A stretch of 64,000 nucleotides of DNA from the IMG/VR virus record IMGVR_UViG_3300042987_003796, positions 20,022 through 84,021 of that record. One strand, 5' to 3'. Source of the stretch: a virus. A program made the position numbers and the translations under genes. The stretch's first letter is position 1. Each line of letters begins with the position of its first letter. This document shows, piece after piece, positions 25,503 through 34,481 of this stretch. The notes under the pieces are model-generated. The model made no database searches and was not told the DNA's origin. It worked only from the letters and a program-made list of their open reading frames with translations.

Positions 25503-26474
25503 ATGATTTTCGACGAACAAATTTCACGTAAGCCAAACTTTTATCCCTGGACAGATAGCTTCATAGAAGCCATGCATAACGGTTTTTGGACAGACAAAGA
25601 ATTTTCTTTTAAATCTGATGTCCAACAATTTAAGGTAAACCTTAGCGAACAGGAAAAAGAAATAATAATACGAACCCTTTCCGCAATAGGGCAAATAGAA
25701 ATTGCCGTTAAAACCTTTTGGGCTAAGCTCGGCGAAAACCTCCCACATCCTTCATTACAAGACCTCGGCTACGTAATGGCTAATACAGAGGTTATTCACA
25801 ATAACGCCTATGAAAGATTAATATCCACACTTGGATTAGAAGACGTCTTTGAAAAAAATTTAAAACTTGATTGGATCCAAGGCAGGGTTAAATATTTAAA
25901 AAAATATACTCATCGATACTATAAGGATTCTAAAAAACAATACGTTTATGCCTTAACGCTTTTTACATTATTTGTTGAAAACGTTTCTTTATTCTCTCAA
26001 TTTTATATTATAAATTGGTTTGCCCGTTTCAAAAACGTGCTTAAAGACACGGATCAGCAAGTAAAATATACAAGAAACGAAGAAAATATACACGCCTTAG
26101 TCGGAGCCAAAATTATCAATACGATAAGAGATGAATATCCAGATCTATTTGACGCAGACTTTATTGAAAAAATTCTTTCAGAGGCAAAAGAAGCATACGA
26201 GTCAGAATCTAAGATAATTGACTGGATGGTAAACGGAATAAAAGAAGAGGGCTTAAATGCTCAAGTATTAAAAGAATTTGTAAAAAATAGAATAAACGAA
26301 TCGTTAAAGATGATCGGATTCCCCACGGCTTTCGAAATTGATAAAAGCCTAGTTTCCTCAACTATGTGGTTTGAGGAAGAATTACTTGGAAACAACATGG
26401 TTGACTTTTTTCATTCAAGACCAACCGAATACTCAAAGAAAAACCAATCTTTTTCAGAAGAAGACCTTTTTTAA
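25503..26474 (+). CDS. nrdB: Ribonucleotide reductase class I beta subunit
   Basis: A 323-residue R2 protein that makes the radical used by NrdA to reduce ribonucleotides. Iron ligand positions are visible: E66 (QIEIAVKTFW), E96 and H99 (NTEVIHNNAY), E159 (LFVENVS), E194 and H197 (NEENIHALVG). The radical tyrosine is Y103, seven residues after E96 as in E. coli (E115/Y122). The dimanganese/diiron class cannot be told. It is first in an operon nrdB-trx-nrdA-dut, the reverse of the common nrdA-nrdB order. Confidence 0.95.
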   Translation: MIFDEQISRKPNFYPWTDSFIEAMHNGFWTDKEFSFKSDVQQFKVNLSEQEKEIIIRTLSAIGQIEIAVKTFWAKLGENLPHPSLQDLGYVMANTEVIHNNAYERLISTLGLEDVFEKNLKLDWIQGRVKYLKKYTHRYYKDSKKQYVYALTLFTLFVENVSLFSQFYIINWFARFKNVLKDTDQQVKYTRNEENIHALVGAKIINTIRDEYPDLFDADFIEKILSEAKEAYESESKIIDWMVNGIKEEGLNAQVLKEFVKNRINESLKMIGFPTAFEIDKSLVSSTMWFEEELLGNNMVDFFHSRPTEYSKKNQSFSEEDLF

Positions 26475-26487
26475 TACAAAAAAATAA

Positions 26488-26811
26488 ATGAATAATAATA
26501 TTATAGAAATAAACGACGGCAATTATAAAAGCATATTAACAATTAATAAAAATGTGTTAGTAGATTTTTATGCAACGTGGTGCGGTCCATGCAAAATGAT
26601 AAATCCTATTCTTGAGCTTGTAGCCGCAGATAAAACATTAAAAACAATCATAGCAAAAGTAAACGTAGATAGCTCGCCTGAATTTTCTACTCTAATGAAA
26701 ATTAGAGCGGTGCCATCTATTTTTTTCTTTAAAAATGGCAAGTCTCTTGGTAGATTTTCAGAGCAACCTACGCAAAAAAATATTATTAATTTTATTAAAA
26801 ATAATGAGTAA
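26488..26811 (+). CDS. trxA: Thioredoxin
   Basis: A 107-residue thioredoxin with the active site ATWCGPCKM after strand LVDFY, and a cis-Pro in VPSIFFFKNG. Length is normal. It lies between nrdB and nrdA and overlaps nrdA by 8 bases, so it most likely re-reduces the phage ribonucleotide reductase. Confidence 0.93.
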   Translation: MNNNIIEINDGNYKSILTINKNVLVDFYATWCGPCKMINPILELVAADKTLKTIIAKVNVDSSPEFSTLMKIRAVPSIFFFKNGKSLGRFSEQPTQKNIINFIKNNE

Positions 26812-28459
26812 AGACATTTATTGGCTTAACAAAGACTCAAGAAAATTTCTTGAAAGAGGGTACTTGCTGCAAGGCGAGACGGCAGAGCAAAGAATTAGAG
26901 ATATTTCACTAACGGCAGAAAATTCTTTAAAAATTAAAGACTTTGCCGATAAGTTTGAAAAATATATGACTGCCGGATTTTATTCTCTTTCAAGCCCAAT
27001 ATGGAGTAATTTCGGACGAAAGAGGGGCTTGCCGATATCATGCTTCGGATCTTGTATTCCAGACACAATGGAAGGAATTATGGAGAAAGTTTCTGAGGTG
27101 GCAGTAATGACAAAGCATGGAGGGGGAACTTCCGCATATTTTGGCAATCTTCGCGGAAGAGGTACCCCGATTTCATCTGGAGGGGAATCTACTGGGTCTG
27201 TACATTTTATGGAACTATTTGATAAATTAATGAACGTTGTTTCTCAAGGAAACGTTCGTAGGGGGTCATTTGCAGCTTACCTTCCGATTGATCACCCAGA
27301 TATAGAAGAATTTTTGAAAATTAAATCAGAAGGAAGCGAGATTCAAGATATGTCTATTGGCGTATCCGTTTCTGATAAATGGATGAAGAAAATGATTGAT
27401 GGAGATAAAGATGCTCGTAAGATTTGGGGTCTTGTTATTAAGAAGAGGTTTGAATCTGGATATCCTTATATTTTCTTTAGCGACAATGCCAACAACCAGT
27501 CTCCACAAATTTATAAAGATAAGGGGATTAAAATTAACAATTCCAACCTTTGTTCAGAAATCATGCTTTCAAGCTCAGAAGATGAATCATTTGTTTGCGA
27601 TTTATCCTCTATGAATTTAGAAACCTGGGAGGAATGGAAAGATACCGACGCCGTAGAAACATTAGTTTATTTTTTGGACGCCGTAATGTCAGAGTTTATT
27701 GACAAAACTAAAGCGATGAAATTCATGGAAGCGCCAAGAAAGTTTGCTATAAATCAAAGAGCGTTAGGAGTAGGCGTTCTTGGCTGGCATTCTTTATTGC
27801 AATCTAAAATGATTGGATTTGAATCCATGGAAGCCAAAATACTAAATAGTCAAATTTGGAAGACTATTAGAGAAAGAGCAGATTCAGCCACAAAAAATTT
27901 AGCCTCTATTTTTGGAGAAGCTCCTATATATAAAGATTCAGAAGAAAAAAGAAGAAATACAACAACTCTTGCAGTCGCCCCAACAACATCATCAAGTTTT
28001 ATTCTCGGTCAAGTATCTCCCAGTATAGAGCCTCTTAATAGTAATTATTTTGTTAAGGATCTTGCTAAAGGCAAGTTTACATATAAAAATCCTTATCTTA
28101 AAAACCTACTAAAAGAAAAAGGAAAAGACGACGATGAAACCTGGAAATCAATTCTTATAAAGGGCGGAAGCGTTCAGCATTTAGACATTTTAAATGAAGA
28201 CGAAAAAAACGTTTTCAAAACATTCGGAGAAATTTCTCAAAAAGAAATCATAATACAGGCGGCTCAGCGCCAAAAATATATAGATCAAGGTCAAAGTTTA
28301 AACATAATGATACCACCAAATACCAAACCTAAAGATGTTAATGAACTTATGATTTTTGCTTGGGAGCAAGGCATAAAATCTTTGTATTATCAAAGAAGCG
28401 CAAACCCAGCGCAAGAACTTGCTCGTTCAATTTTAAGCTGTAACTCATGCGAGGCATAA
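26804..28459 (+). CDS. nrdA: Ribonucleotide reductase class I alpha subunit, compact
   Basis: A 551-residue catalytic subunit. The start is set at ATG 26804 (MSKDIYWLNKDS), overlapping the thioredoxin stop; a frame extension to 26735 would start inside trx. Active-site residues are present: C80 in ISCFGSC, N-L-C250-S-E252, and YYQRS near the end for radical transfer. The C-terminal SCNSCEA is the redox-active cysteine pair. About 95 N-terminal residues of the ATP-cone are missing, so dATP allosteric shut-off by that domain is not expected. Confidence 0.93.
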   Translation: MSKDIYWLNKDSRKFLERGYLLQGETAEQRIRDISLTAENSLKIKDFADKFEKYMTAGFYSLSSPIWSNFGRKRGLPISCFGSCIPDTMEGIMEKVSEVAVMTKHGGGTSAYFGNLRGRGTPISSGGESTGSVHFMELFDKLMNVVSQGNVRRGSFAAYLPIDHPDIEEFLKIKSEGSEIQDMSIGVSVSDKWMKKMIDGDKDARKIWGLVIKKRFESGYPYIFFSDNANNQSPQIYKDKGIKINNSNLCSEIMLSSSEDESFVCDLSSMNLETWEEWKDTDAVETLVYFLDAVMSEFIDKTKAMKFMEAPRKFAINQRALGVGVLGWHSLLQSKMIGFESMEAKILNSQIWKTIRERADSATKNLASIFGEAPIYKDSEEKRRNTTTLAVAPTTSSSFILGQVSPSIEPLNSNYFVKDLAKGKFTYKNPYLKNLLKEKGKDDDETWKSILIKGGSVQHLDILNEDEKNVFKTFGEISQKEIIIQAAQRQKYIDQGQSLNIMIPPNTKPKDVNELMIFAWEQGIKSLYYQRSANPAQELARSILSCNSCEA

Positions 28460-28472
28460 AAAATATAAGAAT

Positions 28473-28898
28473 ATGAATGTAGAAATTAAACTATTAAATG
28501 ATAACGCAAAAATACCAGCCAAGTCTTCTGAAGATGACGCTGGATATGATCTTTATTCCTGCAACGACTTTTTTATAAAACCGATGGAAAGGTGCTTAGT
28601 TAAGACTGGGGTATCCATGAGCATGCCATCTGGATATTATGGCCATATTTCAGATAGAAGCGGTATGGCTCTAAAAAAGGGAGCGCACTGTATTGGCAAA
28701 ATAGTTGATCCATCTTACAGGGGCGAAATTGGTATTATTATTTTAAATACAGATATGTATGAGACTATAAAAATACAAAAAGGAGATAGAGTCGCCCAAA
28801 TGATTTTTAAAAAATATGAAAATGTAAATTTTATAGAGTCTGAAAGCCTTCAGGAAACAGAAAGAGCTGATAATGGCTATGGAAGTTCTGGCAATTAA
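28473..28898 (+). CDS. dut: dUTPase
   Basis: A 141-residue trimeric dUTPase that cleaves dUTP to dUMP and pyrophosphate, keeping uracil out of DNA and feeding ThyX. All five motifs are present: DAGYDLYS, DRSGMAL, GKIVDPSYRGE, GDRVAQM, and RADNGYGSSG at the C-terminus (Tyr in place of the usual Phe). Last of the nucleotide genes in this operon. Confidence 0.93.
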   Translation: MNVEIKLLNDNAKIPAKSSEDDAGYDLYSCNDFFIKPMERCLVKTGVSMSMPSGYYGHISDRSGMALKKGAHCIGKIVDPSYRGEIGIIILNTDMYETIKIQKGDRVAQMIFKKYENVNFIESESLQETERADNGYGSSGN

Positions 28899-28911
28899 AT
28901 ATTAAAAATAA

Positions 28912-29340
28912 ATGTATCAAGAAGACTTCAATGAAAATGAGCCAATTGAAAGCAATGATTTTTCAGTAGAGGATTTAAAAAGAAACCTTGACGAAACAAA
29001 TCTCGCCTTACTTGAAACTCTTAAAAATAGATACATGCAGGAATTAATAGGATCGATGGTGTTTTTTATCTTTAATGAAATTTGCCAAAATAAAAATCCA
29101 GAATCAGATACACAAACAAAAGAAAATTCTATTGCCAAAATGTTTTTCTCTTCTTGGCTAAACTCGGTAAAAAAAAGAGCTAAAAAAGAAATACTAGAAA
29201 TTAATAACAAATTAAAAGACAACAAAATGAATTTTCTTGGAGCGATTTCAAACTATTCGCTTCCAAGCACCGAAGATTATCAGGACATATATAATAAAGC
29301 TCTTCTAGAGGTTCAAAAAGTATTTCAAAAAAATACTTAA
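28912..29340 (+). CDS. Unknown helical protein
   Basis: A 142-residue, Asn/Glu/Lys-rich, predicted helical protein, 13 bases after dut with an A-rich leader. A hydrophobic patch LIGSMVFFIFNEIC lies at about residues 43-56. I see no recognisable family. Confidence 0.55.
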   Translation: MYQEDFNENEPIESNDFSVEDLKRNLDETNLALLETLKNRYMQELIGSMVFFIFNEICQNKNPESDTQTKENSIAKMFFSSWLNSVKKRAKKEILEINNKLKDNKMNFLGAISNYSLPSTEDYQDIYNKALLEVQKVFQKNT

Positions 29341-29341
29341 A

Positions 29342-29370
29342 TTTAAAAAACGCGATTTTTATCTTATAAT
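29342..29370 (+). promoter_or_regulatory. Possible promoter, perfect -10 with weak -35
   Basis: TTTAAA (29342-29347), 17 bases, TATAAT (29365-29370). Only 9 bases separate the -10 from the ATG at 29380. Confidence 0.35.
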
Positions 29371-29379
29371 ATCTTCGTT

Positions 29380-29619
29380 ATGGTAAAGATAAAAGTTTCT
29401 AATTTTTCAATAGAAGACAAAAACAATGGAACTCTTCCAGAGCTGGAAGTAAAATCTTTTATAATAAAAAGTGATAAAAACGACGAAACTTTTTCAGAAA
29501 AATCAATAAAAAATGACTATCTTATCCTAATGTCAGAAACAGAATATAGAAATAAAATAGCGTTCAAATCTGGAAGAAAATCTAACCCATTGATGGTAAA
29601 TTTTGAACAATATGGATAA
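29380..29619 (+). CDS. Unknown small protein
   Basis: A 79-residue charged protein with repeated acidic/basic stretches (KSFIIKSDKNDETFSEKS). It overlaps the following glycosyltransferase gene by 8 bases and is probably translated with it. No family recognised. Confidence 0.5.
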   Translation: MVKIKVSNFSIEDKNNGTLPELEVKSFIIKSDKNDETFSEKSIKNDYLILMSETEYRNKIAFKSGRKSNPLMVNFEQYG

Positions 29620-30277
29620 TCCAAAAATCTTATTATTTTGTACTAGTTTTTCAGATAACGAATATCTTTGGAATAATAGATATATAAAATGGTTAAAATT
29701 CTATAACTCTATAAATTTAAATTCAAATAAAATATTGATGATAGACGACGGGAGTCCAGTTGTTCCAAATATTGAATCAGTATCAATAACAAATTCAAAT
29801 AATCTTAATGAAGAGGATCGCGAGTACAAAAATTCCATAATACGATTTCCCAATCACCTTGGGAGAAGAGGAGTGCTGGATTACCCCGGCTGGTTCAGAA
29901 GCTTCTCATTTGCCTGCGAATATGCAAAAAAATTTAATTATAAAAAAGTTATACATATAGAGTCCGATGTATTCTTATTGTCAGATAAAATTATAAATTA
30001 CATAAATGATTTGGATAGCGGCTGGAATTCTTTTATGTGCAGTAGATATTCGTTTCCAGAATCAGGCATACAAATTATATGTAAGGATCAAATTGATAAT
30101 TTATATGAATTTTATAATAAAGACTATAATCTTTATAAAAATTTCCCAATTGAAAGATTAATACCATTTACTAATGTAAGCGATAATTTTATAGGAGATA
30201 GATATGGAGAATATTTACCGTCTCCGCCTATTGGCGCCGATTTTTGTTCTCAATTTCTTCCAGAGTGGCGCATATGA
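29612..30277 (+). CDS. GT-A-like glycosyltransferase
   Basis: A 221-residue protein. ATG 29612 (MDNPKILLFCTSF) is preferred over the in-frame TTG at 29603. ILMIDDGSP and KVIHIESDVFLLSD give the nucleotide-binding strand and an ExD variant of the metal-binding DxD motif. WFRSFSFACEYA lies between them. It is short for a complete enzyme. First of the sugar-modification island; its stop overlaps the next start (ATGA). Confidence 0.6.
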   Translation: MDNPKILLFCTSFSDNEYLWNNRYIKWLKFYNSINLNSNKILMIDDGSPVVPNIESVSITNSNNLNEEDREYKNSIIRFPNHLGRRGVLDYPGWFRSFSFACEYAKKFNYKKVIHIESDVFLLSDKIINYINDLDSGWNSFMCSRYSFPESGIQIICKDQIDNLYEFYNKDYNLYKNFPIERLIPFTNVSDNFIGDRYGEYLPSPPIGADFCSQFLPEWRI

Positions 30278-30960
30278 AAACAAAATATAAAAAAAACGAT
30301 ATAACATTAAATGGAATAGCAAGCGAAGAAAAATATTTTGAAAATACTTTAAAAGCCTTAATTTATTCAAAAAAAATAAGCGGAATCAAAAAGGCTCAGT
30401 TGATTTGTTTCAAAGATTTCGAACACAAAGACATTGAATGCATAAAACTTCCTTATGAAATAAAAAATCTTGTAGATTGGAATTTTTTCATGATGAAGCA
30501 TCTATATAAATTTATAGATACAGAATTAATGATTAATATTCACGACGATGGCTTTATAATAAATCCAGAGGCTTGGACGGATGAATTTTTAAATTATGAT
30601 TACATAGGAGCGCTATGGCCTATTGGCGGATTACCCCCGCATGTAACAGAGCATGACAGATGTGGAAATGGCGGATTCTCGTTGAGAAGCAAAAGATTTT
30701 TAGAAATTTCCGCACTTTACTGTCCATTTTACCAAAATTTACCAGAAGATGCCACCGTCTGTAGAGTTCATAAAGATATATTTTTAAAACACGGAATGAA
30801 GTTTGGAACTAACGAAATATGCTCTAAATTCTCTATAGAATACCAGTTTATGAAAGAATACGCAAATCAATTTCATGAGGACAGATTTAGTCTAAAAACA
30901 TTTGGCTTTCATTTTTCAACTTCAGACGCCATAAAATATTTGGATGACGTATCACTATAA
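30274..30960 (+). CDS. DUF5672-type glycosyltransferase-like protein
   Basis: A 228-residue protein starting at ATG 30274; an in-frame TTG at 30244 lies inside the previous gene. LMINIHDDGFIINPEAW, then NYDYIGALWPI and CGNGGFSLRSKRFLEI, form the conserved set of DUF5672 proteins found in polysaccharide loci. DDG is the likely nucleotide-sugar/metal site. Confidence 0.7.
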   Translation: MKTKYKKNDITLNGIASEEKYFENTLKALIYSKKISGIKKAQLICFKDFEHKDIECIKLPYEIKNLVDWNFFMMKHLYKFIDTELMINIHDDGFIINPEAWTDEFLNYDYIGALWPIGGLPPHVTEHDRCGNGGFSLRSKRFLEISALYCPFYQNLPEDATVCRVHKDIFLKHGMKFGTNEICSKFSIEYQFMKEYANQFHEDRFSLKTFGFHFSTSDAIKYLDDVSL

Positions 30961-30973
30961 GTCGTGAAAAACT

Positions 30974-31675
30974 ATGAGAAACTATATCTACAATATCATA
31001 TATCACATATATGCCGAAAAAACAAACCCAATATTAACATTTAATATAGAAAATTTAAAAAAATATCTTCCTAAATTTAATGGTAAAAAAATAATAAATA
31101 TTAACTATGAAAACGAGATCTCTGCTAATCTTATAGTAGATAATATTAAAAAAGTCGACCCAAATATCAAATTTTTCTTTACAAGAAACGAAGAAACAAA
31201 TGGACTGTATGAGTTATATCCATTTATTACAAAATTGCTACCATCAATCATGTCTGATAGTGAAAATGAATTTACATTCTATGCGCATGCTAAGGGAGTT
31301 ACGAGATACAACTCTGAAAAAGAATTTATATCCTTACTGTGGGCAAATCTGATGTATACAAAAAATTTAGATGATTTTGCATATATAAATACTATTCTTG
31401 AAAAATACTCATGTGCTGGATGTTTAAAAATCAATAAGCCATATACGGCTCTCTCATTTGTAAACTGGCATTACAGTGGAGCTTTTTTTTGGTTTAGAAA
31501 TAAGGATCTATTTTCTAAGAAGTGGCAAGAATACTACAATAATGTATACGGACTAGAAGGTTATTTGGCAACTCATTTTTCTTCGAAAGAGGCATTTTCA
31601 ATAGACCCAGAATTGCCAAATAATCATGAAGACATCTATCAAAAAGAAAACTGGGAATATTTTTATAAAATATGA
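30974..31675 (+). CDS. Glycosyltransferase-like protein
   Basis: A 233-residue protein. EFTFYAHAKGVTRY and WHYSGAFFWFRNKDLF are typical of uncharacterised GT-A-like proteins encoded in surface-glycan clusters. The C-terminus LPNNHEDIYQKENWEYFY ends just before the next ATG (4-base overlap). No Shine-Dalgarno is visible. Confidence 0.55.
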   Translation: MRNYIYNIIYHIYAEKTNPILTFNIENLKKYLPKFNGKKIININYENEISANLIVDNIKKVDPNIKFFFTRNEETNGLYELYPFITKLLPSIMSDSENEFTFYAHAKGVTRYNSEKEFISLLWANLMYTKNLDDFAYINTILEKYSCAGCLKINKPYTALSFVNWHYSGAFFWFRNKDLFSKKWQEYYNNVYGLEGYLATHFSSKEAFSIDPELPNNHEDIYQKENWEYFYKI

Positions 31676-32526
31676 TATTATTGATAGGCTCTACTGGATA
31701 CATAGGAACAGAATTCAAAAAACAATTCGAAAAGAATTCAATACCCTATAAAACCCTTAGTCACAAAGAAGCGACTAGAGCAAATATTATTGAAATACAT
31801 AAAGCTTATAATATTCAATATATAATTAACTGCGCTGCATTCGTTGGTAAGCCAAACATAGAAGCATGCGAAAATCAAAAAGACGAAACAATAAGCGGAA
31901 ATATCATTTTGCCAATTTTATTAAAAGAAATAAGCCAAGAACTTGAAATAGTATATTGCCATATTTCTACCGGCTGCTTGTATAATGGACAATCTCCAAA
32001 TACAGATGGATGGCAAGAGAAGGATAAGCCAAATTTTAGTTTTGAATTGAATAATTGTAATTTTTATACGGGTACAAAAATAATAGCAGAAAAATATATT
32101 TCTCTATATGAAAAAAGCTATATATGGAGAATAAAACTGCCTTTTGAAAACGAGCACAATAATAAGAATTACATTTCAAAAATAATTAATTATGATACAC
32201 TTGTGTCAGAAAATAATTCAATTTCAAACAAAGTCGAACTTGTAAAAGCTTGCATAGATTCAATAAAATTAGAAATACCATTTGGCACATATAATATAAC
32301 TAATAGTGGTTATATTTCACCAATGGACTTAGTTAAAAAGCTGGTGAATACAATCACTCCAAATAAAAAAGCAAATTTTTTAATAATAGATAATTTTTAC
32401 AAAGATATAAGTTCTATGCCGCGCTCAAGTTGCATTGTAAATAATAAAAAATTACTTTCAACTGGCATAAAAATGTCTGAAGTAAACGAATCAATAGATT
32501 GGTGTTTAAAAAACTGGAAGTGGTAA
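31672..32526 (+). CDS. NAD(P)-dependent sugar reductase (RmlD-like SDR)
   Basis: A 284-residue extended short-chain dehydrogenase. It has GSTGYIGTEF (GxxGxxG) at the N-terminus, IINCAAFVGKPNIEACE, the serine/threonine region HISTGCLYNG and catalytic YTGTKIIAEK (YxxxK). The pattern resembles dTDP-4-dehydrorhamnose reductase, suggesting it finishes a deoxysugar nucleotide, but substrate specificity cannot be read. It lies between glycosyltransferases and a sugar methyltransferase. Confidence 0.75.
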   Translation: MILLIGSTGYIGTEFKKQFEKNSIPYKTLSHKEATRANIIEIHKAYNIQYIINCAAFVGKPNIEACENQKDETISGNIILPILLKEISQELEIVYCHISTGCLYNGQSPNTDGWQEKDKPNFSFELNNCNFYTGTKIIAEKYISLYEKSYIWRIKLPFENEHNNKNYISKIINYDTLVSENNSISNKVELVKACIDSIKLEIPFGTYNITNSGYISPMDLVKKLVNTITPNKKANFLIIDNFYKDISSMPRSSCIVNNKKLLSTGIKMSEVNESIDWCLKNWKW

Positions 32527-32527
32527 T

Positions 32528-33664
32528 ATGCAAAAAGAAATCATAAATCTTGGCAGTCTCCCCCTAGTAAACAATCTCTGTAAAACAAAACACGAGAGCC
32601 TAAACGTAAAGACATTCGGATTAAAAATTATTGAAGAAGATAATTTATTAATGAAGCTGGATGTTGAAATTCCATCCGAAGAGATGTTCGAAGAATACCT
32701 GTATAGATCATCTGTAAATATTCCATACATAAGACATTGTGAAACTATGTGGGAATACGTGAAACAATTCAGCCCAGAGAATATAGCCGATATAGGCGGA
32801 AATGACGGAGCATTGCTAAAAGCTTTCCAATCTAAAAGCGAAAAAAAACTCAACCTACACAATATAGACGCAAGTAAGTCTTTTAAAGAAGACAATGAAA
32901 AAAGCGGAATAAATTATCATAATAATTACTGGGGAGATGTCATTTTCGAAAACAAGTTCGATCTGATTATATCCACAAATGTTTTCCAACATAATCCATT
33001 TTATGAAAAATTCGTAGATGCAATTCAAAAAAATTTAAATGGCAGATGGGTACTAGAGTTTCCTTATTTTCTCGATACGGTAAAAACAAATCAATTTGAT
33101 CAAATATATCACGAGCATGTATTCTACTGGCTATTGACGCCTTTATATTCATTATTTAAAAAATACGGCTTGAAAATCATAGACGTATCTCGACAAGAAA
33201 TACATGGCGGCTCGTTAAGAATAGTCTCCTCCAATGTTGAATCAGACATTGAAAATACAAACTTGATAAATACTTTCCTAAAAGAGGAAAACGATTTTGA
33301 TTTTAAAAATTGGCAAGCTGTAACCAAAGAAAAAATAATTCAAGATAAGCTTTTTATTGAAAAATTAACCGGAAAAACTTATTGTTTTGGCGCCGCAGCA
33401 AAAGGGTGCATTTATTTAAACGCTTTAAAATTAACAAATAACGACATTCATTTTATCATTGATGATACAATTCAAAAGCAAAACAAGTTTAGTCCCGGAA
33501 CTGGGATTGAAATTTGCTCAAGAGAAATTATAAAAACAGAAGATTGTCCAGATAATATTATTATACTTGCACATAACTTTAAAGATTACATAGCTAACTC
33601 TCTTAGAGAATATGGTTACACAGGCAGGCTATTCGTAATGATCCCAGAAATAGAAGAAATATAA
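32528..33664 (+). CDS. Sugar C-methyltransferase (TylCIII/NovU-like)
   Basis: A 378-residue SAM-dependent enzyme. NIADIGGNDGALLKAF (about 88-103) is the SAM-binding motif I. FDQIYHEHVFYWLLTPLYSL and IHGGSLRIV are signature blocks of NDP-hexose C-methyltransferases. A Rossmann-like C-terminal domain (YCFGAAAKGCIYLNAL, IIDDT) follows. The N-terminal CxxC zinc site usual in this family is not seen. It would add a methyl branch to a keto-sugar nucleotide. Confidence 0.8.
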   Translation: MQKEIINLGSLPLVNNLCKTKHESLNVKTFGLKIIEEDNLLMKLDVEIPSEEMFEEYLYRSSVNIPYIRHCETMWEYVKQFSPENIADIGGNDGALLKAFQSKSEKKLNLHNIDASKSFKEDNEKSGINYHNNYWGDVIFENKFDLIISTNVFQHNPFYEKFVDAIQKNLNGRWVLEFPYFLDTVKTNQFDQIYHEHVFYWLLTPLYSLFKKYGLKIIDVSRQEIHGGSLRIVSSNVESDIENTNLINTFLKEENDFDFKNWQAVTKEKIIQDKLFIEKLTGKTYCFGAAAKGCIYLNALKLTNNDIHFIIDDTIQKQNKFSPGTGIEICSREIIKTEDCPDNIIILAHNFKDYIANSLREYGYTGRLFVMIPEIEEI

Positions 33665-33691
33665 AATAAAAAATTAAATTATTATATATAA

Positions 33692-34468
33692 ATGGAAACC
33701 AAAATAGTGCTAGCCACAGGGGTAGATATTGGCTATTTAAAAAAAATAAATACTTATCTTGATTCAATACAAAAAAATTCAAATTTTGATGAAAATTATC
33801 TAATTATTAATGGATTAGAAAATGTAAAGATAAAACAAGATAAAATTCAGGTTGTAAATATTAATCCGTCAATAATAAAATCGTTAACACAAAATAAATG
33901 CTTGCAGCATGGGGAATTCTTAAGATCTCAATATTTATTAGATCATCTTAAAGATAATGATGTTATATTTTTTACCGATGGAGATATGTGGTTACAAAAA
34001 CCTTTATCACATCTAGAAAAAACAAAATATAAATCTTTTAAAGATTTTGATATTTATATAGGATACAATGCTAATCCTAATCAAAAATTAAGTGAAGAAT
34101 ATCATTCTCTCCAACCAACGGGATATATATCTAACAGTATTTCTAATCAAAACTGGTCAAATATAAAATGCTACAATACAGGGGTAATTGCGATGAATAA
34201 AAAAACATGGTTATTCCTAATGGATGAGTATTGTAAATTATTTAATGAAGTCGATAAAATGTTTTCACATTACGCAAAACAGCAATGGCTTATTTGTTAC
34301 ATAATAGGTACCTATAAATTTAATATAATAGAAATGGATTATGATGTACATAATCATGATCATTTCGGACCAGTCCCAGGCACGAGCGTATTAGAAAATA
34401 ACATTATAACCTATAATAACAATATAGTTTTATTTAAGCACAAATGGAATGGACATAGAATTGAATAA
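33692..34468 (+). CDS. GT-A glycosyltransferase with DGD motif
   Basis: A 258-residue enzyme. VIFFTDGDMWLQKPL carries the DxD metal-binding site. KCYNTGVIAMNKKTW and QQWLICYIIG resemble GT8-like folds. VLFKHKWNGHRIE at the C-terminus provides a possible ligand His. Donor and acceptor are unknown. The leader is entirely A/T. Confidence 0.65.
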   Translation: METKIVLATGVDIGYLKKINTYLDSIQKNSNFDENYLIINGLENVKIKQDKIQVVNINPSIIKSLTQNKCLQHGEFLRSQYLLDHLKDNDVIFFTDGDMWLQKPLSHLEKTKYKSFKDFDIYIGYNANPNQKLSEEYHSLQPTGYISNSISNQNWSNIKCYNTGVIAMNKKTWLFLMDEYCKLFNEVDKMFSHYAKQQWLICYIIGTYKFNIIEMDYDVHNHDHFGPVPGTSVLENNIITYNNNIVLFKHKWNGHRIE

Positions 34469-34481
34469 TTTTAATTAAAAA

